Shown here one piece after another: positions 1 to 7,479 of a DNA stretch of 33,463 nucleotides (its first letter is position 1; every line of letters begins with the position of its first letter). Position numbers and translations under genes: made by a program. The DNA comes from an uncultured Planctomycetaceae bacterium (GTDB lineage Bacteria; Planctomycetota; Planctomycetia; Planctomycetales; Planctomycetaceae): assembly GCA_913031625.1 (NCBI GenBank), contig CAJWGB010000035.1, positions 1-33,463 of the forward strand. The letters are read 5' to 3'. Under the pieces are notes generated by a model that was given only the letters and a program-made list of their open reading frames with translations, was not told where the DNA came from and searched no databases.

Positions 1-815
1 ACGAGCGTGAGAAACCATGGGAAGACAAAGTCAGATACATCGCTGACGTTGCCAGAGACAACGACTGTGCTCTGCGCGTCGGAGTCAACTGCGGATCGGT
101 CGACCCGGAGAAGAAGGCGAAGTACGACACGGAGGATTCCATCTCACCAATGCTGGAGAGTGCGTTCGATCACTGTCAGCTTCTGGATGACTATGACTTT
201 ACGCGTTATTGTGTTTCCCTGAAGGACTCAGATCCTCAGAAGGTGATAGAGGTCAACAAGCGATTCGCCGAACAGCGGTCTGATGTTCCACTCCACCTGG
301 GAGTCACCGAAGCGGGGATGCCGCCGGACGGCATCATCAAGACTCGCATCGCATTCGAACAGCTGATCAGCCGCGGCATCGGCGACACAATTCGTGTGTC
401 GCTCACCGTCCCCAACGGCCGCAAGCCTGAAGAGATTGATGCAGGGCGACAGATCCTTGAGGACATTGCCAACGGTCGCGTCCGTTCAGTCGTCGACTTT
501 GGACTCAATACGCTCAACATCATCAGCTGCCCAAGCTGTTCGCGTGTCGAAAATGAAGCCTTTGTTGAGCTGGCAGCTCAGGTTAAGGAAATGACCGAGT
601 ATGCCAAAGACCATGCAATTACAATTGCTGTAATGGGGTGTCGTGTAAACGGACCCGGCGAAACGGACGACGCCGACCTCGGTCTGTGGTGCGGCCCAAC
701 ACATGTGAACCTCAAGAAGGGGCCGGAACCGGTCGGGGCGTTCCCCTATGACGAGATTCTGCCAAAGCTAAAATCAGAGCTGGACCAGCTGATCGCCTCA
801 AAGCAGCCATCGTAA
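1..815 (+). CDS. ispG: 4-hydroxy-3-methylbut-2-en-1-yl diphosphate synthase, 3' part
   Basis: IspG (GcpE) makes HMBPP from MEcPP in the cytosolic MEP isoprenoid pathway using a [4Fe-4S] cluster. The frame is open from the window edge (first full codon at 3), so the start and roughly the first quarter of the protein are missing. About 270 residues are visible. Near the left edge is GVNCGSVDP, matching the family's GVN-x-GS-L segment, followed by LHLGVTEAG and GDTIRVSL. The three cluster cysteines are present: two in CPSCSR (codons at 528 and 537) and one in [10 protein letters not shown] (codon at 639). The conserved Glu of NGPGE is also there. Spacing fits the ordinary bacterial two-domain form without the large insertion of plant and chlamydial enzymes, as far as visible. 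The stop is at 813-815; the decayed glycosyltransferase fragment on the other strand ends against it. Identification is firm. Confidence 0.97.
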   Translation, partial: EREKPWEDKVRYIADVARDNDCALRVGVNCGSVDPEKKAKYDTEDSISPMLESAFDHCQLLDDYDFTRYCVSLKDSDPQKVIEVNKRFAEQRSDVPLHLGVTEAGMPPDGIIKTRIAFEQLISRGIGDTIRVSLTVPNGRKPEEIDAGRQILEDIANGRVRSVVDFGLNTLNIISCPSCSRVENEAFVELAAQVKEMTEYAKDHAITIAVMGCRVNGPGETDDADLGLWCGPTHVNLKKGPEPVGAFPYDEILPKLKSELDQLIASKQPS

Positions 816-820
816 GCTGA

Positions 821-1000
821 GCCGGGCAACAGTGAGTTAGGTGCTTCGCGAATCATATCCGGCGAGCCATCGTGACTGGCATTGTCAAAAACGACAGCTT
901 CGCAGTCAGATTCGTGTTTCCGCAATGAGGACAGGCAGTTGCGAGTCAGTTCTTTGGTGTTGAAGCTGACAGTTATGACAGACGCCAGATTTGGTCTTCC
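821..1000 (-). pseudogene. N-terminal fragment of a family-2 glycosyltransferase
   Basis: Reading the minus strand from about 1000 down to 821 gives an uninterrupted stretch with the classic GT2 (GT-A fold) opening: a hydrophobic strand ASVITVSFN, then TKELTRNCLSSL, and the donor-nucleotide-binding DNASHDGSPDMIRE. This matches the family pattern VDNASxDGSxEMI. No start codon fits well, and the homology breaks off after about 50 residues near the 3' end of ispG, where the rest of a roughly 300-residue enzyme should be. I infer a truncated gene. It lies in a different frame from the GT2 fragment just upstream (973-1290). No function should be assigned. Confidence 0.7.
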
Positions 1001-1290
1001 TGATAAACCGTGCGAACGCCAAAACGTCGCGACACATGAATAACAACCGGATAATTGGTCGTGCGCAGAGACTGACGGCCCACATCAACAAGCCATTCGA
1101 TCGTTCTGCCCGCAGTTGCTTCCAGCAGCTTGATATCGCTGAACTCATCGCAAATCGTCCGCACGCATCGATCAAAACTCTGATCCACCACCACAATCTC
1201 TGACTGGGGAAAGGACCGACGTGCTGTGCGAATGCAGTCCCGAACCGCCGGAACAGAGTCGTAGCTAATGATGACGAACGCTGGTTCCAT
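973..1290 (-). pseudogene. second GT2 glycosyltransferase, N-terminal fragment
   Basis: A 105-residue frame starting with ATG at 1290. Residues 4-55 look like the first half of a GT-A domain: FVIISYDSVPAVRDCI, then SEIVVVDQSFDRCVRTICDEF, which fits the family pattern VxVVD-x-S-xD-x(5)-I. Residues 55-90 (EATAGR through PVVIHVS) loosely follow the family's next helix and strand. The expected DxD region and the acceptor half are absent, and the frame stops where family members have another 150 or more residues. It begins 3 bases after the stop of the truncated GT4 gene, the tight spacing of a former operon. I see a remnant rather than a working small protein. Confidence 0.6.
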
Positions 1291-1293
1291 ACC

Positions 1294-1776
1294 TTACACC
1301 TCAATCGTTTCAGCCGGGGTGAGCTTTGAAGGAGCCAGCTTTCGGTCGGCAGGCAACTCCTGCCCCAGTCGTTCGCAAATAAAGTTTCGATACTTCGCGG
1401 CCTGAGCTTTCCAGCTTCCTTCGGCGATGACTCGTTCGTGGATCGCTGTGCCGAGTTCTGCACCTCTTACAGGCGAATGAAAGCTCTTCGTAGGCGTATT
1501 CGTTTCGGGAGAAGGAGATCGAAGGCCACTTCTCAGACTTCTCACGTGACGCAAACCGACACCGTGAGACTTAAGCCCTTCGGGAACGTCATCTCTCGTC
1601 GCGAACAGTTCCACGTCAATATCTTCGTACTGAGCCATCGCTCGCGCGACTTCAGGAAACGCTGTCTCGGCGCCGCGCTTTACGCGCCCGGGAAGAACAA
1701 AGGCAACTCGAATAGGTGGATCCGGCACGCCGATGGCTCCCGAAGAGACTGCGTTTCGAATTTGGACGGACGGCAA
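1294..1776 (-). pseudogene. family-4 glycosyltransferase with its central part deleted
   Basis: A 160-residue frame. Residues 22-75 are a recognisable GT4 N-terminus: IRVAFVLPGRVKRGAETAF followed by EVARAMAQYEDIDVELFAT, the usual first strand, Gly-rich turn and helix of GT-B enzymes. Residues 104-133 (RGAELGTAIHERVIAEGSWKAQ and the following AAKYRNF) look like the extreme C-terminus of the same fold, the helix pair after the second Rossmann domain. The intervening roughly 250 residues, including the E-x7-E sugar-nucleotide site, are missing with the frame kept, so I infer a large internal in-frame deletion. Enzymes of this type transfer sugars in polysaccharide assembly; this product cannot be expected to do so. 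The start chosen is the upstream-most; a later start near residue 22 is possible. Confidence 0.7.
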
Positions 1777-1821
1777 AACGGATTGCCGGGTTCTCTATCG
1801 GGGACCACTGATTCCACTTGC

Positions 1822-2013
1822 TCACTTTTCCTGATGCAGACAATCGAATTGGCAAATTGCTGCGAAGGACGTTGCGCTGACCCAAAGAGCTGTCCTGACT
1901 GAACTGCACTGTGTGGATTGCATAGTTCTCAAGATGACAATGGCACCTTTACGATGCGCGGCCTGAATTTCCGGCGTGATGACATATAACAGCCGTATCT
2001 TCTTCATTTCCCC
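1822..2013 (-). pseudogene. short reading frame resembling the first strand of a glycosyltransferase
   Basis: From ATG near 2007 on the minus strand the frame reads MKKIRLLYVITPEIQAAHRK before losing any recognisable pattern. It is preceded closely by an AGGGGA ribosome-binding-like stretch. The start resembles that of many GT4 enzymes (basic residues, then a beta strand ending in VIT). Given the GT fragments that follow on the same strand, I take it as another remnant, but the evidence is only about 12 residues. Confidence 0.25.
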
Positions 2014-2460
2014 TGAGTAGTATTTCAACCACCAGCAGCACTGATGTCAGTCGCGTACGGCTTGCCAGTGAGCTGTACCAACGCTTCGCCCGCGCGTCCG
2101 GTCTGCGTAACCGACTGCGATGGTGGTGCTATCCCCCATGTTTCTGGTGGTTGGATCAGGTGGACTATGGATTGACGGAAGCGGGTTCATCCCGAGTTCG
2201 ACTGACACGCGGATTTTCATCCAGCGAAAAGGATATCCAGTCATCAATTGAGGGAACCGCGCTGAGTGAACTCCGAACGGCTCTGGAAACGATTCTCGGA
2301 GAGCGTCACATCGATACGCGAATCCTGCCTGGCGATTCTGGCCAACAAACGTCTGGATTCACAGGACCCTGGCGTCATACCAACTCGTAGCGCCGGTAAG
2401 GAGCACCGATTCCCCTGCGAGCCTGTATCGGTCGATGTGAGTTATTCCGGCAGCAATGCT
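1983..2460 (+). pseudogene. degraded coding remnant, possibly the C-terminus of a GMC oxidoreductase
   Basis: The plus strand is open from 1983 to a TAG at 2388 in frame 3 and looks coding in composition. Residues such as SSRVRLTRGFSSSEKDIQSS and GPWRHTNS recall the GMC (glucose-methanol-choline) oxidoreductase C-terminal half, where a strand PRVxLxW is followed by a long helix and then the catalytic W-H-H-x-G-T-T segment. After the TAG, a frame-shifted stretch near 2430-2455 could be the decayed NLFVAGSS region. Such oxidoreductases occur in polysaccharide clusters, which would fit the glycosyltransferase remnants. The match is by eye, with stops and shifts needed, so this is a tentative call. 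Confidence 0.25.
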
Positions 2461-2568
2461 CCGGATAGACGAGACGTGCAGGTGTCGGGGTGAAACGTAC
2501 TGTTTGGCTGCTTGTTCACACGCGAGGCCTTGCGGCCTTCGGCTGGCAATTAACCTGCAGGCGAGGGA

Positions 2569-3741
2569 TCAGTGCTGGACCACGCGTCGAATCACAAAGA
2601 ACGAGACGATCGCCAGAAGCACGTTGGGGATCCACATTGCCCAGGACGGATCAACCGTTCCGTTCTTTCCCAGGTTGACCATCAGGAACGTCACTGGATA
2701 GTAGACCAGCAGGATGGGCAGAAAGCACATGATGAAACTGGTGATAAACTGTCGCCTGGCCTGGAGCACCGAGAATGGCCCTCCAAGGAGCGTGAAGAAC
2801 AGGCAGCTTCCAGCCATGGCATAACGGCTGTGAATCTCTGTATTGAAGCGTCTCAGCATTCTGTCTGCTTCACCGTCATATCCGGCGTACTGCTGCATCT
2901 CTGCACCTGTCAGTCGATGAAACTCTCCCGTCAACAGGGCCATTGCTGCTTCATGATCGCGCTGCTGCCGCATCTCCTGACGTTTGCTGTTGTATTCGTC
3001 CATCTGCGTATAGATGGTGTCGATTGTCATGTGCCGCGGTTTACGGCGTGACCGCTGCGGATCCATATCCAGAGTGATCACCTGACTGTCAAAAGATGCG
3101 CCTGCGTTCTGTCCCGGAATACTGCCTCTTGCGTTTCGCAGTTCGACTTCAGCCACATGATTCTCAAGATCAAAGTTGATCCTTGCATACTGAGCATTCA
3201 CGGTCACCTGATCGTGATTGCTGTTTCGATATCGAAACGTTGGATTGACCAGAACGTCTCCTTTGACGTCCTCCACGGTGATGGAGTACCCCTTCTCCGG
3301 TTCGCTGATGTGATGTTGTGCTCGCAGCATATCCAGAAAGATGTCTTCCATCGCCTGGCTGACAACGCGTTCGATATTATCCATCGCCCACGGGATGGCG
3401 TAGTTCGTCAGACCGAACGATGACACCGTGAGCACTCCTCCCAGAAGAAACGCGGGAGTCAGCAGCTTTATGGGAGAGACACCTGCAGCCTTCATTGCCG
3501 TGACTTCAAGATCTCCGGCAACACGACCGTAGACAACCGTAACGGCCAGCAGCAGTGTGGCAGGAATCGTGAACGGCAGCATGCTGGGAACAATGTAGGG
3601 CAGAATCTGAAGAATCTGCTTAGCTCCCAGACCCTCGTCAGCCGCTTCCCGCAGCAGCCCCACAAATACCAGCAGAATCGTGAGGACCACGACGAGGAGG
3701 GCGAACACCTTCAGCAGTTCCAGAAGGATGTATCTCTGCAT
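2569..3741 (-). CDS. LptF/LptG family permease (LPS export ABC transporter subunit)
   Basis: YjgP/YjgQ-type integral membrane protein of about 390 residues. In the LptB2FG complex two such subunits drive lipopolysaccharide out of the inner membrane toward the LptC/A bridge. The start at ATG 3741 (MQRYILLELLK) is preferred over an upstream frame because the first helix follows at once, as in the family. Three hydrophobic helices lie near residues 10-30, 48-72 and 92-115. A hydrophilic beta-rich periplasmic domain occupies roughly 120-290, and three more helices lie near 300-320, 325-348 and 365-385, the canonical 3+3 layout. KAAGVSPIKLL follows helix 2, at the family's cytoplasmic coupling loop. 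It is downstream of the GYF gene on the same strand (342-base gap). A second, divergent family member is at 9440-10558; the two probably partner. Which is LptF and which LptG cannot be told. Confidence 0.88.
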   Translation of the reverse strand: MQRYILLELLKVFALLVVVLTILLVFVGLLREAADEGLGAKQILQILPYIVPSMLPFTIPATLLLAVTVVYGRVAGDLEVTAMKAAGVSPIKLLTPAFLLGGVLTVSSFGLTNYAIPWAMDNIERVVSQAMEDIFLDMLRAQHHISEPEKGYSITVEDVKGDVLVNPTFRYRNSNHDQVTVNAQYARINFDLENHVAEVELRNARGSIPGQNAGASFDSQVITLDMDPQRSRRKPRHMTIDTIYTQMDEYNSKRQEMRQQRDHEAAMALLTGEFHRLTGAEMQQYAGYDGEADRMLRRFNTEIHSRYAMAGSCLFFTLLGGPFSVLQARRQFITSFIMCFLPILLVYYPVTFLMVNLGKNGTVDPSWAMWIPNVLLAIVSFFVIRRVVQH

Positions 3742-4083
3742 CAGCTTCACGCAACACCTCGGAGTGTCTGGTGATTGCTGATGGTGACGCGCATCTCTGC
3801 TTCCCTGCAGACGGACCAAGGGCGGAATTGTTTGTTTTCAGGCGGAAATCTAGGGATTTTGGCTGAGCCGAACAATGCCGTTCTGACACGTCGACCGCCT
3901 GCGTTAACCAGCCTCAGACAGCAGTTTCCCGCGATAACGGCGGCGGAATCGGAGAATCCGCCGGATTCATGCCTTTTTCCGCGCTGTGATTCGCCACAAA
4001 ATGGCACCAACAGCGGTTTCCGATAACGCTGCACGACGCTGCGGTCTCGTGAAACCAGATCTGTCGTGTGGTCAGTCCGCGAA
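3742..4083. other. intergenic stretch between two minus-strand genes
   Basis: No convincing gene. The one structural element is an inverted repeat at 3941-3963 (arms CGGCGGA and TCCGCCG around a 9-base loop). It has no adjacent T-run in either direction, so it is not an obvious intrinsic terminator. A promoter for the LptF/LptG-type gene may lie here but no clear -35/-10 pair stands out. Confidence 0.5.
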
Positions 4084-5439
4084 CTACTGGACTTTGATCA
4101 GCGCCGCCCAATACGGCTTGATCGCTTTTGTATTGGGATCTTCAAACCCGACACTTGCACGACACTCCTGGCCTGCGGTGAAGCCGGAAAACGGCTGGCC
4201 TCGCACAAGCTCAATTGTGGACGCATTCAGGACAATCTTTCCAGTCCCGTTCCATGAAGCCCGATAGTAGCTGTCGCCAATCAGTATGTGGATGGCATTG
4301 GGTGGAGAGGCACCGGCAGGCACTGTCATCGTGTATGGTGAGGTGTCGATCGAGAGCGCGGGACCTGCAGCCACGGTGTACGGCTGAGCGGTTCCGGCGA
4401 TCTGATTATGGACTTCATCCATCGTGATCACCGGTCCCTCCTGCTGAGCGCCGGCGTCCGGATTGCCACCACTCGGAGTCCCCGGCTGACCAGGGCCAGA
4501 GGGCTGTCCTCCCTGTTGCTGGTTTCGGTTACGAAGTGCCATCAGAGCGGTTCCATCATGGAACCGGATTTCTTTGGTGATCATTTCATCCAGCAACGTC
4601 AGCCGGACGCGAACACGATCGGCGGCATCCTCTTTGCCCTTCGGAAGCTCCTTGATCATCAGCGGCAGGTCGTCGCGCGCGGTGAATAGCAGTTCCTGCT
4701 TGACCATGTCCATGGAGTTGGCATTGTCCTGCAGACGTGCCACCATGGGCTCAAGCTCTGATTCCGTCGTTTCCAGCAGGCTGATCCATACCTGAGCGTT
4801 GGCATTGTTATCTCTGGTCGTGATGACCTTCTGCTGAATCGCCTGCAGAGTCTTCATGTCTGCAAGGTCCTGAGTGAAGTCTTCCGCCAAGAAGACGAAC
4901 CAGATCAGGCCACCAACCAGCGCCAGAGCAATCGGAGCGACAAGCACGACGCGACGTTCGATCCAGCGGAACATCCGTGGAAACAGGCCATCTACATAGC
5001 CGTCATCGTCTTCCCATTCTTCGTCGTCATCATCAGAGTCGGCTGAGACATCTTCGTCGTCATCATCATCATCATCCTCAGCCCGACGCCGGCGACTGGG
5101 GGATGAGCGTTTGCGTTCGGAAGTTGGAATGCTGGCCGGTGGATCGTCGTCCTCATCCGTAAAACCATCGTCAAACGGGGAGCTGCCTCCACCGAATGGG
5201 CTTTCGTCTTCAACGGGTTCCGGTCCTCCAGCGCCTGCAAAGAGCTCCGGGAACTCACTGGCGGGAAACCAGTTCCTGCGGTCTTCGGAGACGTGAAAAT
5301 GGCGATTAAATCGTCCTCGGCGCAGCAGGCCGTGGATCCGTTCCTCGGAAAACGGTCCCTGAACGCGACCGCGGTTTCTGATCCAGTATCTGGCCAACAG
5401 CGAAACTCCTGTCCGGCTCTCGATTTGCCGGTCATTCAC
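4084..5439 (-). CDS. GYF-domain single-pass membrane protein
   Basis: A 451-residue protein of unknown role. Residues 18-62 form a GYF_2-type domain: YWIRNRGRVQGPFSEERI, then LRRGRFNRHFHVSEDRRNW. The GPFS core and the trailing W are typical. In bacteria this domain is usually a peptide-binding or membrane-tethered module. Residues about 70-150 are disordered and strongly acidic (long Asp runs around 118-145). One transmembrane helix follows near 165-187 (LVAPIALALVGGLIWFVFLA). The rest is probably extracytoplasmic: a helical stretch (190-300), a Q/G/P-rich linker (305-340) and a beta-rich end with a tryptophan near the C-terminus. GYF followed by an acidic linker and one TM is common in planctomycete hypothetical proteins. 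The gene is divergent from ilvN. No enzyme motif was seen. Confidence 0.8.
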   Translation of the reverse strand: MNDRQIESRTGVSLLARYWIRNRGRVQGPFSEERIHGLLRRGRFNRHFHVSEDRRNWFPASEFPELFAGAGGPEPVEDESPFGGGSSPFDDGFTDEDDDPPASIPTSERKRSSPSRRRRAEDDDDDDDEDVSADSDDDDEEWEDDDGYVDGLFPRMFRWIERRVVLVAPIALALVGGLIWFVFLAEDFTQDLADMKTLQAIQQKVITTRDNNANAQVWISLLETTESELEPMVARLQDNANSMDMVKQELLFTARDDLPLMIKELPKGKEDAADRVRVRLTLLDEMITKEIRFHDGTALMALRNRNQQQGGQPSGPGQPGTPSGGNPDAGAQQEGPVITMDEVHNQIAGTAQPYTVAAGPALSIDTSPYTMTVPAGASPPNAIHILIGDSYYRASWNGTGKIVLNASTIELVRGQPFSGFTAGQECRASVGFEDPNTKAIKPYWAALIKVQ

Positions 5440-5591
5440 AGTCTAGTCCATGCCCCCATATGAAACAAAAGGCAGCTCTCCAAATCGGGGATTTGCCGGC
5501 CAACGGGCAAGACCGGGACGGAAGGTAGCTATTGGGGCGTCAATCCGGGTTAAAATGTACGGATACGCGGTTCTGCGCCTGGGAAAGGCCC

Positions 5592-5608
5592 GAATCCTGC
5601 CAGGATTC
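5592..5608. promoter_or_regulatory. 17-base palindrome upstream of ilvN
   Basis: Perfect inverted repeat GAATCCTG-C-CAGGATTC, centred about 107 bases before the ilvN start and about 160 bases from the divergent GYF gene. The dyad with a one-base centre looks like a dimeric repressor or activator operator; as RNA it could also form a 6-bp hairpin. There is no second copy I noticed in the window. Operator function is inference only. Confidence 0.35.
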
Positions 5609-5706
5609 AAAGTGTCTGGTTGCTGCATGCAGGGGCCGTTCGTAGACTGCCCTGCTAGGTTGCCGAGGTCCTTCGGCTATCTCCAACGATTTTCAGGCCA
5701 GATTCC

Positions 5707-6246
5707 ATGCGTCGTCACATTCTGTCAGCTTTGGTTATGAACCAGCCGGGCGTTCTCGCTCAGATCTCCGGCATGTTGGCAACTCGCGCGTTCAACATTG
5801 ACAGTCTCGCTGTGGGTGCCACCGAAAACCAGGAGTTTTCGCGTGTGACATTTGTCGTGATCGGCGATGAAAAGGTGCTGGATAAGGTCCGCAAGCAACT
5901 GGAGAAGCTGGTGACGGTCGTCACGGTTCAGGATTACCTGGACCAGGAGTATGTCGAGCGTGACCTGATGCTGATGAAAGTCAGCACTGCCGGGGGCCGC
6001 CGAGCCGAGGTACGCGAACTGGCCCAGATCTTTCGGGGACGAATCGTCGACGTGGGACAGGAACACGTGATGGTCGAAATCTCGGGTCGCGAGAGCAAAA
6101 TTGAAGCGTTCATCGACCGAATGCGAGATTTTGGGATCCTCGAAATGGTCCGCACGGGCCGCGTCGCCATGCTGCGAAACGCTACGATTACTCAGGATCT
6201 TCCTCCGGATGTAATTCCTGAAGTTTCAGAAGCATCGGCATCCTGA
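5707..6246 (+). CDS. ilvN: acetolactate synthase small (regulatory) subunit
   Basis: Regulatory subunit that binds branched-chain amino acids and activates the catalytic IlvB/IlvI subunit, first common step of valine and isoleucine synthesis in the cytosol. At 179 residues it is the usual long form. Residues 4-75 are the ACT domain: HILSALVMNQPGVLAQISGM, then FNIDSLAVGATE, with the conserved NxPGVL ligand loop and NI-x-SL motif. Residues about 80-165 are the C-terminal subunit domain (ERDLMLMKV, FRGRIVDVG, GRESKIEAFIDRM, RTGRVAM). ATG 5707 places the first beta strand right at the N-terminus as in homologues; no strong Shine-Dalgarno sequence precedes it. ilvC follows 138 bases later, suggesting co-transcription. 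No ilvB is in the window; the large subunit must be encoded elsewhere. Confidence 0.95.
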   Translation: MRRHILSALVMNQPGVLAQISGMLATRAFNIDSLAVGATENQEFSRVTFVVIGDEKVLDKVRKQLEKLVTVVTVQDYLDQEYVERDLMLMKVSTAGGRRAEVRELAQIFRGRIVDVGQEHVMVEISGRESKIEAFIDRMRDFGILEMVRTGRVAMLRNATITQDLPPDVIPEVSEASAS

Positions 6247-6384
6247 CCTGATCTGACTTCCGGACGGCGGTATTCTGGCATCAGAGCACTCGACAGTCCC
6301 GATTTTGCAATCATTGACGCACCCGAACGGTCGCGGTGCAGTTTTTAGTTTCCATAGTTCAATTCCAACCACAGGACCTGTTTC

Positions 6385-7389
6385 ATGGCAGCCAGGGTTT
6401 ATTACGACGACGACGCAGATCTGAGTCTGCTCAAAGACAAGACAATCGCCATCATCGGCTACGGTAGCCAGGGGCACGCTCAGGCACAAAACCTGCGTGA
6501 CAGTGGATGCAATGTGGTTGTGGGGCAGCGGCCGGGCGGTCCCAACTATGACCTCGCCAAGAGCCACGGCTTTGAGCCTCTTTCAGCAGCTGACGCTGCC
6601 AAACAGGGTGACCTCGTCAACATTCTGCTGCCGGACGAAGTTCAGGGAGCCGTTTACAACAACGACATTAAGCCCAACCTTGAGCCCGGCAATCTGCTGA
6701 TGTGCTCACACGGATTCAACATCCACTTTGGACAGGTAGTTCCCCCCGCAGGAGTGGACTGTGCTCTGGCCGCTCCGAAAGGGCCTGGACACCTTGTCCG
6801 CAGCGAGTACGAAAAAGGCGGCGGTGTGCCCAGCCTGATTGCTCTCAGTGATGGAGCATCAGAAACATCTCGTCAGCTGGCTCTGGCTTATGCCAAAGGC
6901 ATCGGCGGAACTCGTGGCGGTGTTATTGAAACAACCTTCGAAGAAGAAACTGAAACCGACCTGTTCGGCGAACAGGTCGTTCTTTGTGGCGGTGTTTCTG
7001 CACTTGTCAAAGCCGGTTATGAGACTTTGGTTGAAGCGGGCTACCAGCCTGAGATGGCCTACTTTGAATGTATGCATGAGCTCAAACTGATCGTCGACCT
7101 GTTCTATCAGGGCGGCCTGAACTACATGCGTTACAGTGTTTCCAACACGGCCGAGTACGGCGACTACAGCAGTGGCCCTCGGATCGTAACGGAAGAAACC
7201 AAAGCTGAAATGAAACGCATTCTGACTGAGATTCAGAATGGTCAGTTCGCTCGAGACTGGCTCCTCGAAAACAAGGCGGGACAGCCATCATTTCATGCAA
7301 CACGACGACGTGAACGCACCCATGAGATCGAAAAAGTGGGCAAAGAGCTACGTCGTATGATGAGCTGGATTGACTCCAAAGAAGTCTAG
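6385..7389 (+). CDS. ilvC: ketol-acid reductoisomerase
   Basis: Class I (short) KARI, 334 residues, converting acetolactate or acetohydroxybutyrate to the dihydroxy acid with Mg2+ and NAD(P)H. The N-terminal Rossmann fold has GYGSQG at 25-30. The cofactor-specificity loop after strand 2 reads [15 protein letters not shown] (44-58); R49 is kept, but the serines that usually grip the 2'-phosphate are replaced by G/P/N, so cofactor preference is uncertain. The knotted C-terminal domain shows all metal and substrate residues: D192 and E196 in ETDLFGEQ, E228 and E232 in AYFECMHEL, and S253 in [11 protein letters not shown]. It lies downstream of ilvN and ends in an intrinsic terminator. Start ATG 6385 gives [13 protein letters not shown], the standard beginning. 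Confidence 0.97.
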   Translation: MAARVYYDDDADLSLLKDKTIAIIGYGSQGHAQAQNLRDSGCNVVVGQRPGGPNYDLAKSHGFEPLSAADAAKQGDLVNILLPDEVQGAVYNNDIKPNLEPGNLLMCSHGFNIHFGQVVPPAGVDCALAAPKGPGHLVRSEYEKGGGVPSLIALSDGASETSRQLALAYAKGIGGTRGGVIETTFEEETETDLFGEQVVLCGGVSALVKAGYETLVEAGYQPEMAYFECMHELKLIVDLFYQGGLNYMRYSVSNTAEYGDYSSGPRIVTEETKAEMKRILTEIQNGQFARDWLLENKAGQPSFHATRRRERTHEIEKVGKELRRMMSWIDSKEV

Positions 7390-7402
7390 GACTGAACGAA
7401 AC

Positions 7403-7431
7403 ACCCCGTCATCTGGCGGGGTTCTTTTTTT
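7403..7431 (+). terminator. intrinsic terminator after ilvC
   Basis: Six-bp stem (ACCCCG pairing with CGGGGT), eight-base loop and a following T-rich run (TTCTTTTTTT), beginning 14 bases after the ilvC stop. This marks the end of the ilvN-ilvC transcript. Confidence 0.85.
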
Positions 7432-7440
7432 GCGGTACAC

Positions 7441-7459
7441 GAGTCGCTCCGAACGACTC
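7441..7459. repeat. short inverted repeat in the leader of the TIM-barrel gene
   Basis: GAGTCG and CGACTC separated by seven bases, between the ilvC terminator and the ribosome-binding site AGAGGGG (7467-7473) of the next gene. It could be a small operator or a 5'-UTR hairpin; nothing further supports either. Confidence 0.3.
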
Positions 7460-7479
7460 TTTCGATAGAGGGGAATCAC

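Noticed and set aside
906-1463. 185-codon minus-strand frame across the glycosyltransferase fragments
   Set aside because: It runs in a different frame from the GT2 and GT4 matches and shows no family pattern of its own.
2530-2546. AGGCC-TTGC-GGCCT hairpin downstream of the LptF/LptG-type gene
   Set aside because: On the minus strand it has a GCAA loop but no T-run, so I did not call a terminator.
2572-3051. 159-codon plus-strand frame
   Set aside because: Antisense to the LptF/LptG-type gene, His/Arg-rich shadow.
5010-5090. Trinucleotide-rich tract that could be mistaken for a repeat array
   Set aside because: It encodes the Asp-rich linker of the GYF protein; no spacers or regular unit as in CRISPR or VNTR arrays.
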